Below, piece after piece: positions 10,000 through 21,068 of a stretch of 64,000 nt of DNA (positions are counted from its first letter, which is position 1; each line of letters begins with the position of its first letter). Position numbers and translations under genes: made by a program. Source of the stretch: Plasmodiophora brassicae (taxonomy: Eukaryota; Endomyxa; Phytomyxea; Plasmodiophorida; Plasmodiophoridae). Where the stretch lies: the NCBI GenBank assembly GCA_039704465.1, contig JASFAU010000012.1, forward strand, positions 1-64,000, read 5' to 3'. A model generated the notes under the pieces. It was not told where the DNA came from. It was given only the letters and a program-made list of their open reading frames with translations, and made no database searches.

Positions 10000-10504
10000 C
10001 TACGTGGCCCATCTACTGCTGGACTACGGCCTCAGCGAATACGATGACGCCTACTCGGCATTTCAGGTGTGGCCTACGCTGTCGATTTCGGCACCTCTTC
10101 GGAACCGTACAATGCAGGGTGGTTGTTTCTGGCGAGTGTCATGCGCGCGCGATACGCTCCCACAAACGGTCGTTGATATGCAGGAATTCCGCAGCCGAAC
10201 TCCGACCAGGATTCTCCAGATCGAAGATCTGGAGGACCTACGCAGCGAGGCGTTTGGAGTTGAAACAGGGCGTGGGCGCCTCATCGAATATGATTGGCTT
10301 CTGTCCAACAGTGAAGGTTTCTGGGACCTCGACTGTATAGCCTGCGTTACTGTGCACGGTAAGGCACCGGTTATCAATGACTTGTTTCTTGACAATCCCA
10401 TTGGGCCGCTGTCGTATCGCTGCTCATGGATTACGGCATCGGCAGGTCAGCAATGTACAGATGGGTCTTCCCGCTGATACGTTCGGCTGACGACCTAACA
10501 GATT

Positions 10505-11310
10505 TTGGTGGGTCAACGACCGCCATCACTTCCTCCATTACTCCGGCCCGAGTCGATTACTGTGTAACAATATCCCAGCGTCTCCGCGACATGGGATCGT
10601 TTCTCGTGGATCCTGTCAATTCTGCCATCTGTCGATGTTGCCATCTGCCGTTCGATCCGATCTCCAGAAAGGCCCGCACCGAAGCTCTTCGCTAGCCTGC
10701 CCAGGCGCTAAGGAGGTGGTCCGCTGGATGAGTAGGTCGTCCACAAGTGCGTCGCCGAGGTCGATCAGCGGATTTACTTCTGCTATAATTTGGCAAATGG
10801 ACCCATCTGTCAGCGTTCGGAGCTGGTGACGAATATGTCGTTACACGCCTCGTGCCTACAGGCCCAGATTATCCGCGAAGCACTTGGGAAGCGACAGCTC
10901 CATCATGCACGTGCCGACAGTGGTCGTTGGCAACTTTCTGGGGCCTGCAGGCAAGAGGCTCGAAACGACATATTCGTCACCAGTTCCGAACGCTGACAAA
11001 TGAGTTGATTGGGCAAATTGTAGCAGAAGTCAATGCACTTATCGATCTCTGCGACGCACTTCTGGACGACCTGTTAGACGCTCACCCCACTCCCGTAGCG
11101 ACCTGGGCAGGCTAGCGAAGAGCTCGCGGCGGTGAGGGCCTTTCTGGAGATCGGCCCGAACGGCCGATAGCAGCATTGAAAGGTGGCCGAAGTGGACAGG
11201 TTCGACGAGCAACGGTCCCATGTCGCGTACGAGTTGGGACATCGTGGCGCATTAGTTCACTCGGGCAGGTGTGATGGACGAAGCGATGCCAGTCGTTGAC
11301 CCACCAAAGA
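10505..11310. repeat. Inverted repeat, ~0.33 kb arms around ~130 bp spacer
   Basis: The left arm, ~10505-10838, is homologous to the reverse complement of the right arm, ~10970-11310. Shared landmarks are TTTGGTGGGTCAACGAC, CGCGACATGGGA, GATCTCCAGAAAGGCCC, CTTCGCTAGCCTGCCCAGG and GTCAGCGTTCGGA.CTGGTGACGAATAT. In one frame both arms read a WWVND.H.F.H stretch, so an ancestral coding sequence may have been duplicated in inverted form. The arms have point changes and short indels, so it is not a recent palindrome. Confidence 0.8.
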
Positions 11311-11459
11311 GCAGGCCATTGCCGAATCAGGAATACCTCGATATGGATCAGCAGCGGCCAGCTGATCATGGTCCCGGACGACGGCCCAGTGGCGCCGGGG
11401 GGATATGCACCATCTCGAGCTTCAATATTCATTCCGATGTCCACGCTTGTCGCCGCGCG

Positions 11460-11945
11460 CGACCGACAGCAACGATCGGCGCGCCGCCACAGCTGAGGAG
11501 CAGGTCGGCACGACGTTGTCCCCGCCCAGCTCCGCCTACGCAGGACGACTGTTGCCTTGCAGGTGCTCGCGCTGGACGGGAGACGGCAAGCGCGCCCTAT
11601 CCAGCACGTATTAGAGGGCCTGGCTCTGTGTGTTAGGCGAAGAATCGTACCGGTTACGGAGGTGCAGTGCGTTCCCCCGGATGGCAGGGCAGACAGGCGC
11701 GGCAGGGCGTCGGCAACCCGCGACGTGCGAAGCCGGACGCAACGGCATGTCGGGCGGCCGTGTACGACGATGCAGTGGGCGGCGTTGGCGACGGACAGCG
11801 TCGCGGGTCGTCGGTCGCGCCGACGACGCCCACCATGGAGTCGGCGCCTGCTTCACGTTGAGCGGCGTCCACGTCCACGACGTATACCGCCCTCCATCCG
11901 GCATGCGCATCGTCGCATCCTGCAGGAGGCGTCGGAGGAGGGCGC
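11460..11945 (-). repeat. Subtelomeric repeat, right member of the distant inverted pair
   Basis: This is the inverted counterpart of 3880-4440. It holds the CAGCTGAGGAGCAGGTCGGC block at 11460-11600 and the GGCGGTATACGTCGT-type block (as reverse complement) at 11745-11945, in mirrored order. The spacing between blocks is about 145 bp here against about 205 bp in the left copy. Confidence 0.75.
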
Positions 11946-12751
11946 ACGCTCCATGGTGTATAGCGCGCGTTGGGTGCATCGCACCGCCATCCGCCCAGAC
12001 GACCGCACCGCCGCACGACACCGGGACCGCCTGCGAAAAATCAAGTTTGCAGGCGGGCGATGCCTCGGTCTAAATCGGGCGCTAGGGCGTCCGGGTCGTC
12101 CGCGCCCGGAACTTGCACTGAACCGACCCCGAGCAGGCCGTTCCCGTGTGCGAAAGCGTTCTCGGTGAACAGCAGTTTGCAGAGGCATCATCTGACGCAT
12201 GCGACTGTGTAACGGGAGGGTTCATCCTCCATATCCCCAATCTCTTCAAGCATATCAACATGCTCATTGTACGGACAAAACGGTCTGCTGCGCGCTATGT
12301 ACATTGTGTTAGAGACTTGGGCGGCCATAGATCGCTTGCGTCCAGGTGATATCAAAGTGGACCTCCGGGCCCCCGCCAGGCAACCGTGCCGACCTCCAGG
12401 CAACAACTACCTACGCTGCTACGCAGGACCTACAATGGCGATGCCTTACGTGCTTGCAATCATGAGTCCACATCAAACATAACAAGTACTCGTATTGATA
12501 TCAACGGAACACAGAACACAAATCTGGCGACATAGAGCGCACAGAGGATACATCAGTCGCGAGAATCCGCACAGTCAGGGGACGCTTTCCACTTTCGCCC
12601 ACAGGAATTGAGTACTGGCGAGGGGACACTGCTGGTCGGAGGTGAAGGTGGATGTTAACCGGGCAGATCCGGCGTCAACCGATCCGTATCGCCAGGAGGC
12701 TGGACGTACAGTATAGCACGCAGGGCTCCGAGGATACTCGGGCGGGATTCT
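11946..12751. other. No gene seen
   Basis: Short frames only. The stretch 12480-12640 is less GC-rich. The minus-strand frame downstream of the gene at 12752 stays open to about 12655 in a different register, so that gene's 3' end could extend here if a base has been lost. Confidence 0.4.
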
Positions 12752-13210
12752 TCAGCGATTCCCGTGCATGCATGCGCGACGCACCGTTTCGGCATCATAG
12801 CCGGCCCACCTAATTGGCTTGACGTTGTCCATAATGATTTCGACCAGATGCAGGGCGCTGTCATCATCCAGCTTGTCCGTCGCTGTGATAACACCATCAA
12901 GGAGGGGAAGCCCCGATTCGAGCATCTCCGGATGGCTCATGCTCGGCGCCCATTGCAGGATGCGCAACTTGATCGCATCCGCGTCGCCCTTGTCGAGCAG
13001 ATCCTGCCACGACCAGATGTTGTACTCCTGAGCGGCCACGGCGGCGTTGACGACGGCACCAAAGTCAATTGGACGCATCAGCTGATCTTTGTAGTACTCG
13101 GCATCACTCATGTCACTATTCCGGCCGACGTCGCCGTCGCCACCTGCCTGCACGGGCGCTAGAAAAACGCTGACCGAGCAAGTCACCAAGATCACGTTCA
13201 CCAACATCAT
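12752..13210 (-). CDS. Hypothetical secreted or exported protein
   Basis: A 152-residue ORF starting at two adjacent ATGs (13210, 13207). The N-terminus is a typical signal peptide (MMLVNVILVTCSVSVFLA, then PVQAG). The mature part is acidic, helical and without cysteine pairs. No domain is recognised. It ends at CMHGNR with a TGA, and a one-base change of frame would extend it by about 35 residues, so a frameshift at the 3' end is possible. It could be the ectodomain start of a larger receptor gene. Confidence 0.45.
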   Translation of the reverse strand: MMLVNVILVTCSVSVFLAPVQAGGDGDVGRNSDMSDAEYYKDQLMRPIDFGAVVNAAVAAQEYNIWSWQDLLDKGDADAIKLRILQWAPSMSHPEMLESGLPLLDGVITATDKLDDDSALHLVEIIMDNVKPIRWAGYDAETVRRACMHGNR

Positions 13211-13311
13211 GCAGCAGCCACCTACATAGTGATCTTCGCGTTGCTAATCCGGGAATCGGGTCGTTGGCGACAACTTCGCTGATGCGGCCTCTGCCACAGT
13301 GGTGAGCCCAG

Positions 13312-13620
13312 TTGACGACCAGAAGGGGCGCTGTCGAGTCGACGACCAGGAATGGCTCCACGGTGTTGACGGCGAAGAAGGGCACCGCTGCATCGACTTC
13401 AAAGAAGCGCGTCGTATCAAAGAAGACCGGTGCCGTGGCGTTGAAGACGAAGAAGGGCGCCGCCGCATCGGCAGCAACGAAACGCGCTGCATCGAGGAAG
13501 GAGGGTGTCGCTTCGGTCCCGAAGAAACCAAACGGCCACACTGACCCGATCGTCGAAAGTGGCTCCGATGACGAGCAACATGAGCAAGAAACCGATGGTT
13601 TACAGTGGCCTGTCGCGTGA
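13312..13620 (+). CDS. Lys/Ala-rich repeat ORF lacking an ATG
   Basis: The frame is made of degenerate 8-9 residue units of the form S/L-x-x-K-K-G-x-A-A, eight or nine times over ~13310-13530, followed by an acidic tail (ESGSDDEQHEQE). This resembles the lysine-rich tail of a nuclear, histone H1-like or nucleolar protein. No ATG opens the frame, but a CCCAG acceptor-like site precedes it, so it may be the last exon of a gene whose start is lost or upstream. The opposite strand reads hydrophobic repeats (A.PFF) and is less likely. Confidence 0.35.
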   Translation: MTTRRGAVESTTRNGSTVLTAKKGTAASTSKKRVVSKKTGAVALKTKKGAAASAATKRAASRKEGVASVPKKPNGHTDPIVESGSDDEQHEQETDGLQWPVA

Positions 13621-13629
13621 TGTCATATT

Positions 13630-13726
13630 TTAGGCATTGCACACGCGCGTTGGTACTGGGTATAAGAGTTCGCATGGACAGTGCATCTTATACCCAGTAC
13701 GAACGCGTGTGTCCCATGCCTGAAAT
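13630..13726. repeat. Hairpin-forming inverted repeat
   Basis: The left arm (~13630-13675, with GGTACTGGGTATAAGA) and the right arm (~13682-13726, with TCTTATACCCAGTACGAAC) are complementary over about 42 bp with a loop of roughly 8 bp and few mismatches. It is large enough to extrude as a cruciform or fold as RNA. No flanking target duplication was recognised. Confidence 0.7.
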
Positions 13727-13901
13727 CCCGCCTGCCATACAGGCGTACCTGCCGGCGACCTGGCACCAGGCACGTGAAAACCAACAAAGAAACGATCTCG
13801 TGGAGAAGACGAAAGAGCTGTTTCAGGGGTACGTTGCAGCGTCTTCACGCCAATGTCACTCTGAACTCAGACCTGTTTTGTATCTGATGCAGGCAATATA
13901 G
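13674..13901 (+). CDS. Small hypothetical ORF
   Basis: 75 residues from the ATG at 13674, hydrophilic, with QENQQRNDLVEKTKELF-like helical content. It begins inside the hairpin repeat and ends at TAG. No homology is recognised and it could be chance. Confidence 0.2.
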   Translation: MDSASYTQYERVCPMPEIPPAIQAYLPATWHQARENQQRNDLVEKTKELFQGYVAASSRQCHSELRPVLYLMQAI

Positions 13902-14089
13902 AACGAATCAGGCTCTCCAGGCAGGTGCTGACAAAGCGAGGAATGTCGCAATTTACCAAGGATTCTTGAACTTATTCCGCAGTCAGGGCATCGCCAACAG
14001 TTAACGCCGTGCAATGGCCCTTCGACGAGACGAAGCGGAGTACGTGCATGTACTGTCAGATCAACGACGTGTGCTTTGAACCTGCAGTG

Positions 14090-14373
14090 ATTAAGGACTT
14101 TCTGGCCAACGCCAAGGCTGCCGCTGGCATCGGCGGCAAGGAACCAGGGGCAGAACATCGCTTTAAACGAGCGCCGACCGGCATGATCACCGCAATCCCA
14201 AATGGGTTGTGCGGAATCTCTTTCATTCGGGACCACAAAATGTCCAAGAAACGGAATTTCGGCCCGTCTCCGCTGATCATGCCGGTCGGCGCTCGTTTGA
14301 AGCGATGTTCTGCCCCTGGTGCCTTGCTGCTGAGGCCAGCGGCAGCCTTGGCGTTGGCCAGAAAGTTCTTTAA
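14090..14373. repeat. Imperfect palindrome, ~100 bp arms, ~80 bp spacer
   Basis: The left arm ~14090-14192 matches the reverse complement of ~14271-14373 at roughly nine bases in ten (by eye). Both contain TTTCTGGCCAACGCCAAGGC, CCAGGGGCAGAACATCGCTT and GAGCGCCGACCGGCATGATCA in the same order. Each arm, read outside-in, encodes FLANAKAAAG and AEHRFKRAPTGMI, on opposite strands. So the palindrome is an inverted duplication of a piece that was once coding or is simply open. Confidence 0.85.
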
Positions 14374-15016
14374 CAAGGCGCCTCATGATGAGCAGGAGGA
14401 CGACGACATGACGCCAACAGGTGCAGCACGAGGCCTGGCACGGATCCAGGGAGCGCACACCGCCTAGCACGCGAACGGATGCAGATCACGTTGCTTGATG
14501 TGGTCATCGGTCGACAACGACGAGTTGAACGACACTGAACTCCAGCACGACGGTCGCTGGCCAGTGTAACGATCAGGATACCGACAAACGGAGGCAGCTG
14601 CCTGGCAAGAGCGCGAGACCTACGGTCGTCGAGCCACCCGCCATCGTCTAAGCGAACAAGGCGGCGCGGGCAGAGCGCTGCGCGCACGGGTGCCCAATCC
14701 GTCAAAAGATTCCTCTGGGTCGCACGACGTCGTGCACATCGCCGGAAGCGTCGTCAGTTTACGACACCGGGTACAAGAACGTTGGCACTCAAGCAGGCGC
14801 GGCGCGACAGGTCGATTTGTTGATTTCCCGGGTTATGGACAATTACGTACGGCAGCTGACCTACCTTGTACGTCATGGACCCGCCAGCCCTCGTTTATAC
14901 CAAGAACGGCAACGGCCGCGCCGTATTGTCTATTTATCAGTCGGAGAAGGTGGGGAATATCCTAATGCATAAATACAGTATCAAGAATGAACGCTAGCGA
15001 ACATATCGGGAATTTG
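14374..15016. other. No gene seen
   Basis: Mixed sequence between the palindrome and the 3' end of the receptor gene. Open frames are short and unlike each other, and no repeat unit or RNA gene was recognised. Confidence 0.4.
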
Positions 15017-17815
15017 TTACTTCTGGGCGCCAGCGGAATCGCCAGCGGCTCCCACAACGGTTGCCCTGCTGAATCCGGACTTGTGCCCGTGCCCTGATGT
15101 TGCCGTCTGGATCTTGTCGTTCTGTCGGCCGTGGTAGATCAGTTCCAGTTTCGGGTAGAACAAGGCGCCCATCGATAACAGGATGCCGACGTTGACGCCG
15201 AGGCCGCGGATCACCACCAGAACCAACGGGTTGTTGTCGTTCAGGATCTGCACTGGAATCATGATCGCGGCGTAAACCAACACGGTCACGATGGACACCG
15301 AAAGGGTGAACGCTTCGTTAAAGGCATCTGGCAGGGTCAATCAACGGTCAGCTCGATTGGCGCGCCACAGTCGCTGCTGTGCAATGTGTCGAATTACGTA
15401 CCGGGTGTGTGCCGGACCTTCCACGATGTGACGGCTCCCCAGATAGTCAGGAGAGCCAGGAACCCGATCATGGCGGCGACGGCGTACGAATTCGACGTGC
15501 AGATCTGCAATGTGGTCGTGTAGCCCGGTAGCGACGACGCGATAGACGGGACGGGCACGACCGCCCGAACCGACTTCCACGTCGGGTCGAGCGTCTCGAC
15601 CATCAGGATCACGATGACGATACCGGTTAGAACGGACACGCCCTTGTACAGGAGCGCGTTCGGGATCGCGATGACATGGGTGCTCAAGCTGTTGAATATG
15701 CGGTTGATCCGGTACGTCTTGATGAACAGGGGCGCGAACGTCACGATAAAGCCTAGCGCCGTCATCCACCACCGGCACTGGCACAACAGGTCGGACGCAG
15801 GCAGGAACGCAAAGGTCAGCGACGCGGACGACAGCAGAACGGCGCCGGCCAACGACAGCAACAGCAGCGGCGGCGAAAACGCTTTGATTCGCGTCGACTG
15901 ACGATGGCGAACGATGAGCAGCGCCGTCCCAGCCAGCATGGCAACGACGGCCACACAGCTGGCGATCACGATCCCGGTCAGGTACGCCGGGATCGCGAAC
16001 GCGATGTACAGCGGCTCGTATTCGATCGCGACCGCCTCCACCAAGCTCGGGAAGCACCCGCCGTCGTTGTGCCCGGACGCGTACCTACGCCCAAGACGAG
16101 CGTCAGGCGACGACGACACATCTACTATTTCGTAATGTCGGTCTTACACTTGAACCAGCGACGTCCCCGACCGGAACGCCACCTCCGGTGTGATGGTGAC
16201 GGTTAACGGCGTCGATTGTCCAGATTGGAGCACACCATACGTGGGTGCCACAGAGCCGACGGCCGTCTCGCTGATGTGGGATCGCCAGGGCGCCGGCTGC
16301 AGGCCGATGTTCTCCAGCATCGCCACGATCGTGACGTTCGTGGGCGACGTGCGGTCGACGACGATGGAGCGCGGCGATAGCGTCAGGGACCAGATGGCGG
16401 CGCGGTCGATCTGGTCGACGGGGACCAGCGTCGACAGGACCCAGTCGGTGTTCGGGATGGGCACCGGCGTCGAGTACATGTGGAACGCGCGCGAATCGAA
16501 CAGGACGGTGTCGAACGCGGGCGACTTCGTGGCCAGGCTCCCCGTGATGGTCGACACGTTGTGTGGGCTGTCATAGAGCGACGACGTGATGGCATTGGTG
16601 AAATCATAGTGACCGTCCGTGTCACAGTTCGTCGTGCTCGGGCAGAAGAACCGGTCGTAGACGGTGGCGTTTGCCGCCAGGATGCCCAGATCCGGGTACG
16701 ACGTGATGAAGGAGAAACTGTCGCGGTTCGGCGAGAACGCCGACGTCATCGTCCCAATGGAGGTGAGGCGCAGGTCGACCATCAGGTCGCCGATGTACTC
16801 GCTGTGGTAGTACACCGGGTAGTGCATCGTCGTCATCATGCCGTTGCCGTACCCGTCCGGGTACGGATCCTGACCCAACAAGTCAGCAATGTGCAACAGC
16901 CCCGTCGATGCTGGACCGACCTCGAATGCGGCTCGCGTCGTCTCCCACATCGGGCGCTGCGCGTAGAACAGCTGCGGGACGATCGCGTTCATGTCGCGAT
17001 GCCTTGGCGACAGTTCGTCGTACCAGTTCGTGGGATAGAAGGTGATGCTGCGCAACGAGTCACCACGGTTGCACTCGTCGCGACAACGATCCAGACACGT
17101 TGCACGTACCCGGCGCGGTTCTGGGACGTGGTCGAAGCCCAGTACAGGAGATCGATTTGCGGGTAGTAGTACGTGGACCTACAAGGTCGTGGGATTCGCG
17201 GTTGGACGTACGATCGACGATATCGGGGGGACGTTACACTTGTGGGCCCATGATCTCCATGGGCCGGGACAGGTCCTCGGTGAAGGCCAGGTACGAGTTG
17301 TTGAATCGGGCCGGGTTGAGGCAGTAGATTGGGCACCAGGGATTGGACGCGTTTCTGGCCCAGTCGAGGACCCGGATCGGGCTGGCGAGCGCCTTGGTGG
17401 CGTTCGGGCACTGCGGGTACTTGGCGGCACAGATGTCGGTCAGCAGGTAGGACGTATCGTACGTGCAGTTGTGCTGCCTGGCGAACGCCAGCGAGATGCT
17501 GGTCTTCGGCGGCCAAGGTACCGTCGGGTGCACGAGGTCGTAGACGCACGAGTAGTTCAGAACCAGGGCAGGGTCGCTGGTCAGCATGCTGGCGAATTCA
17601 ATGGCGCGGTACGGGTCGCGGTCGGCGCTGGGCGGCACTCGCGCGTACTGTTGGACGCCCTGGAGGTCGTTGTCGTACTGGCCGACCATGGCCTGCGCGA
17701 TCGTCCGCAGCAGCGTCTCGACATCCGAGAAGTACGACGCGATCGACGACGCCTGCGCCTGGACGCGCGAGATCAGGTCGCCGGACGAGCAGGCATCGCG
17801 CTGCTGGGCGGCCAT
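15017..17815 (-). CDS. Class C-type 7TM receptor with extracellular dCache domain
   Basis: Several exons. The N-terminal exon (17815 to ~17240) starts a long helix followed by Cys-containing sequence. The next two exons give a double Cache-like sensor, with YYYPQIDLLYW, ITFYPTNWYDEL, FITSYPDLG and STPVPIPNTDWVLSTLVP. After an intron with a GTAAGA donor (approximately 16080-16142) comes the 7TM_3 part: RHRQSTRIKAFSPPLL, a CR-W after TM3, and KTYRINRIF. The last exon (from ~15335) ends with FYPKLELIYHG, the PKL motif of class C receptors. It would sense a small extracellular ligand and signal through G proteins. No signal peptide precedes the ATG at 17815, so a first exon upstream is likely. 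GPR158/179 are the known receptors with a comparable Cache plus class C layout. Confidence 0.8.
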
Positions 17816-18074
17816 CTTGCGAGGTGGCTTCCGACCTCAACTATATACGTCGGAGACGCCGTTTCCGATCCGCCCCAGTCACTGGGCCCCTGTGACAGGC
17901 ATTTCGCCTCGTTGACGATTCGTTCGTGGTACCGTACCGGACAGCTGATTTCGAGCAGGTCCCGACGCAACACCAGCAGGGCGTCCCTGGCGTCACGTTG
18001 CACAATGGCACCAGCAATCGTTGCCGATGATCGACATCCTGACGAGTCCAAGAGTAAACAGGCGACAGGCGCGT

Positions 18075-20771
18075 TTACTTGCTTTTGTGCTTCTTGGTCG
18101 TGGTCTTCTTGCGTTGGCGCTGCGACGCATCCCGACCCCGCTTATCCGCCTTCAGGCGCTTGTCGACCATCTTGATGCGCCCGGGGCGCTTCGACCCCGT
18201 CGCCTTGTTGGGCCTGACGGCACCGCTCTTCCGCGCGACAACGTACTGCTTCTGGGGCTTCGCGCCGCCCTTCGCCTTCTTGCCCTTGGTCTTGTACAGC
18301 GAATCCAGGCGCCTCATCTTCTCCTTGTCCGGCAAATCGCTGTTCCCGGCAATGCTCTCGGCCGCCGATTTCACCTAGGCACGAGCGTCAGCCGACAACG
18401 CAGACGCTAAACAGCAGCGTACCTTCTCCCAGCGTCGCGCCGTGGTCAGCTTCTTCCTGGCGCGCGCCTCTGCGATCTTCTTGATCGGCCGCGCGTTGAT
18501 CGCGGCCAGACGCGCCTTCATCAGGTCGACGTCGCCCTTGGAGACGGGCAGGATCGGCCGATTGTGTGCGCGCTGATCGTCGACGAACCAGGAGGGCAGG
18601 CCCGGATCGTCCTGCCAGGCGTACCGGTTGTAGGACGCGTCCTCGAGGTCGCGCCGGCTCTTCTTCCGCAGCAACATCTTGCCGACGGCGAGCATCTCGG
18701 CCTCCTCGTCCGAATCCGACGGCCATTCATCGTCGGACTCGGCAACAGGGACCTCCTCGAACCCGGCGCCGCCGTCCCCTGTGCCTGCGCCTGCTGTTCC
18801 GTGTTCAGTAATCGTGCAACGAACATTCACCGGCAAGTGTACCTTTCCGCGGGCGCAGCACTAGCGGGCGATGACTGGCGCCGTCGTCCATCGGCGCAGG
18901 GTCAGCCTTGACGTCGTCGTCGGCGTCCTCCCGGGCGCCAACGTTGCCGTCGTCGGCAACGACTTCGCCGTTGGCGTCATCGGCCGTACAGGACGCGAAC
19001 AGGTCCCGACTGAACCAGCGTTGCGCCTTGCGACGGGACGACAGTTCGGCGGGATCGTCCAGGTTGTCCAGGTCGATGTTGAGCGGGTTCGGGTCCTGCT
19101 TGTCCTCGTCATCATCATCATCGCTCCCGGCAGATTGACGGTCGGCGTCGTTGTCGACAATGTATGCTCCCGTGTCGTCGCCGAGGCCGACATCAACGCG
19201 GCGCTTCTTCGACGTGCCACACGCCGCCTTGTACGCCGCGTACTGCTCGTCGAGCTCCCTCTCCAGGGCCGCCTCCGCTTCGCTGTCACTCAGGATTTCC
19301 ACGCCGCCAACGCTATCATCATCATCATCATCACTCTCATCAGCATTGTCGTCTTCGTCGACGTCAACAGCTTGAGCGTCGTCGGCGACGACGGTTCGCA
19401 GACCGGCACCGGATTCGATGGCGTTCAGGGCGAACAGCCCTTCCTCGTCGTTGGCGGCTTCGTTGTCTTCGACAGTGACCATGCCCAGCTGACGCAGGCG
19501 CGCCTTCGTCTTCTGCTCTTTGCGCTTGCGCTTCGCCCGCTTCAGCCTGGCTTCCATCCGCTTACGCGCCTCTTCCAGCTCGTCGGTCTCGCGGGCTTCC
19601 CGCGCCTCATCAGGCTCGTCTTCTGCCTACAGCAGACCATAAGTTCTAGAACGGCCCGGGTGCCGCTGCAACCGTTGTATAACGAACCTGGCCGTCGTCG
19701 TCGTTGCCGTCAGACTCAGCGTCGGCCGCAGCCTGCTTGGCGACCTGCTCGCGATGCGCCCGCAGCGTGCGCCTCCATTGCAGGAGTTGCTTGAAATCCC
19801 TGCGTCCGAGCACCTTCAGGTCAGCACACGCGGCGCGAATGTCGTCGGTCGTCGCCGGATGCGAGCGGGCGATATCGTCTAGGACGATCGCGTTGTACAT
19901 CGCCAGCGCTTCAGCGGGCGTGGGCGCATCCAGGAACTCCTGCATCGTCATCGACTTGTGCAGGACCATGACACCGTCATCGTAGCCGGATCGGTGGCGC
20001 TTCTGTTTCATCGGGGCGTCCCGCAGCACGTTGACGGGCGCCGGGCCGGACTCGATCGCCTTGAAGACATGCGACGGGTCCAGCAGACGGGGGTCCACCT
20101 TGTCGGGAGCCTTGTACCCTTGACACACAAAGTAGATTTCCGCCGACGTTCCACCTGGGCAACAGCAGACGCTCAGCGAAGAACGCAGCAGAACGAACAA
20201 TCGGCGACGAACGCGAGGCGCTGGGTTTCGTCGCGTCGACCCGGTCGAACAGTTGACGGGCGACCCACAGCAGACTGTTGGAGTCCTGCGATCGGAAGAC
20301 TTTGGTGATGAACAGGCCGCCTGGGCGCAGGAATTCAATGGCAAGTTTCAATGCCATGAGCGACAGTTCCGCTTGGCCATAAGCATCTTTCGTCCAGGCG
20401 CCGCCGACGTTCGGCGATCCATCGTTCAGCACAACGTCGGCCTTCCAGCCCTGCATCGCGCCTTTAATGGCCGTCCGACACGAAGCGGTCGTGATATCCT
20501 CTTGGAATGCGCGAACGTTCGGGATCGAACGGATGGGATCCAGGTCGACACCGACAATCAGGCTGGACACGGGCATGTACTTCGCGGCGACCTGAAGCCA
20601 CCCACCCGGGGCCGCACACAGGTCGATCAGCGCCCGCGCCGACGATAGGAAATCATACTTGCGGTTCAGCTGGATGAGCTTGAACGCGGCACGCGAACGA
20701 AAGCCCTGCTCCTTCGCTAACCGGTAGTACTTATCCAACCGGGTCTTGGCGGTTTTCGTTTTCCGAACCAT
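18075..20771 (-). CDS. SPB1: SPB1-type 2'-O-ribose methyltransferase for rRNA (FtsJ family)
   Basis: The protein starts MVRKTK at 20771. The FtsJ domain shows the Rossmann [11 protein letters not shown]-binding motif, and the K-D-K-E catalytic set appears as RAAFKL, VLNDGSP, FITKVF and SAEIY. A charged middle with long acidic runs follows, then the SPB1 C-terminal domain ([56 protein letters not shown]). It methylates pre-60S rRNA in the nucleolus. Introns read cleanly at 19627-19687, 18794-18842 and 18375-18422. The first intron (~20150-20210) separates the last catalytic Glu from the rest, and its exact sites were not resolved. It is divergent from eIF1A. Confidence 0.9.
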
Positions 20772-21068
20772 GGTCGTCCCAGGACGCTCCTCGCCTGGAG
20801 AGTCGGTTGGGTCTGACTCCGCCACGGACTCCGCCACGCAGTCTTGCCCAACTTGGTGCGACGTAAACGCCCAAGACCACAACCGGCATCTCCCCGATCC
20901 ATCCCGGCGTCGTTGTCGCCGCGCCGGCCCCCCGGCCTGCTCCCGTGGTCCTCATTGTCCCGACTGCATCTGTAATGACTCGCTTCGGTCTCCGGATATC
21001 GTATGTTGATTCACCCCGGATGAGTCAAGGTAGGCTCAGGTCACAGGCAATTAGCGGTTACGTAAGCG
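20772..21068. promoter_or_regulatory. Shared divergent promoter region, SPB1 / eIF1A
   Basis: 297 bp separate the start codons of two divergently transcribed ribosome-related genes (rRNA maturation and translation initiation), so both promoters must lie here. No TATA box or clear motif was recognised. Confidence 0.5.

Noticed and set aside
13630..14373. CRISPR-like or phage attachment repeats
   Set aside because: The repeats are inverted, not regularly spaced direct repeats, and the context is eukaryotic.
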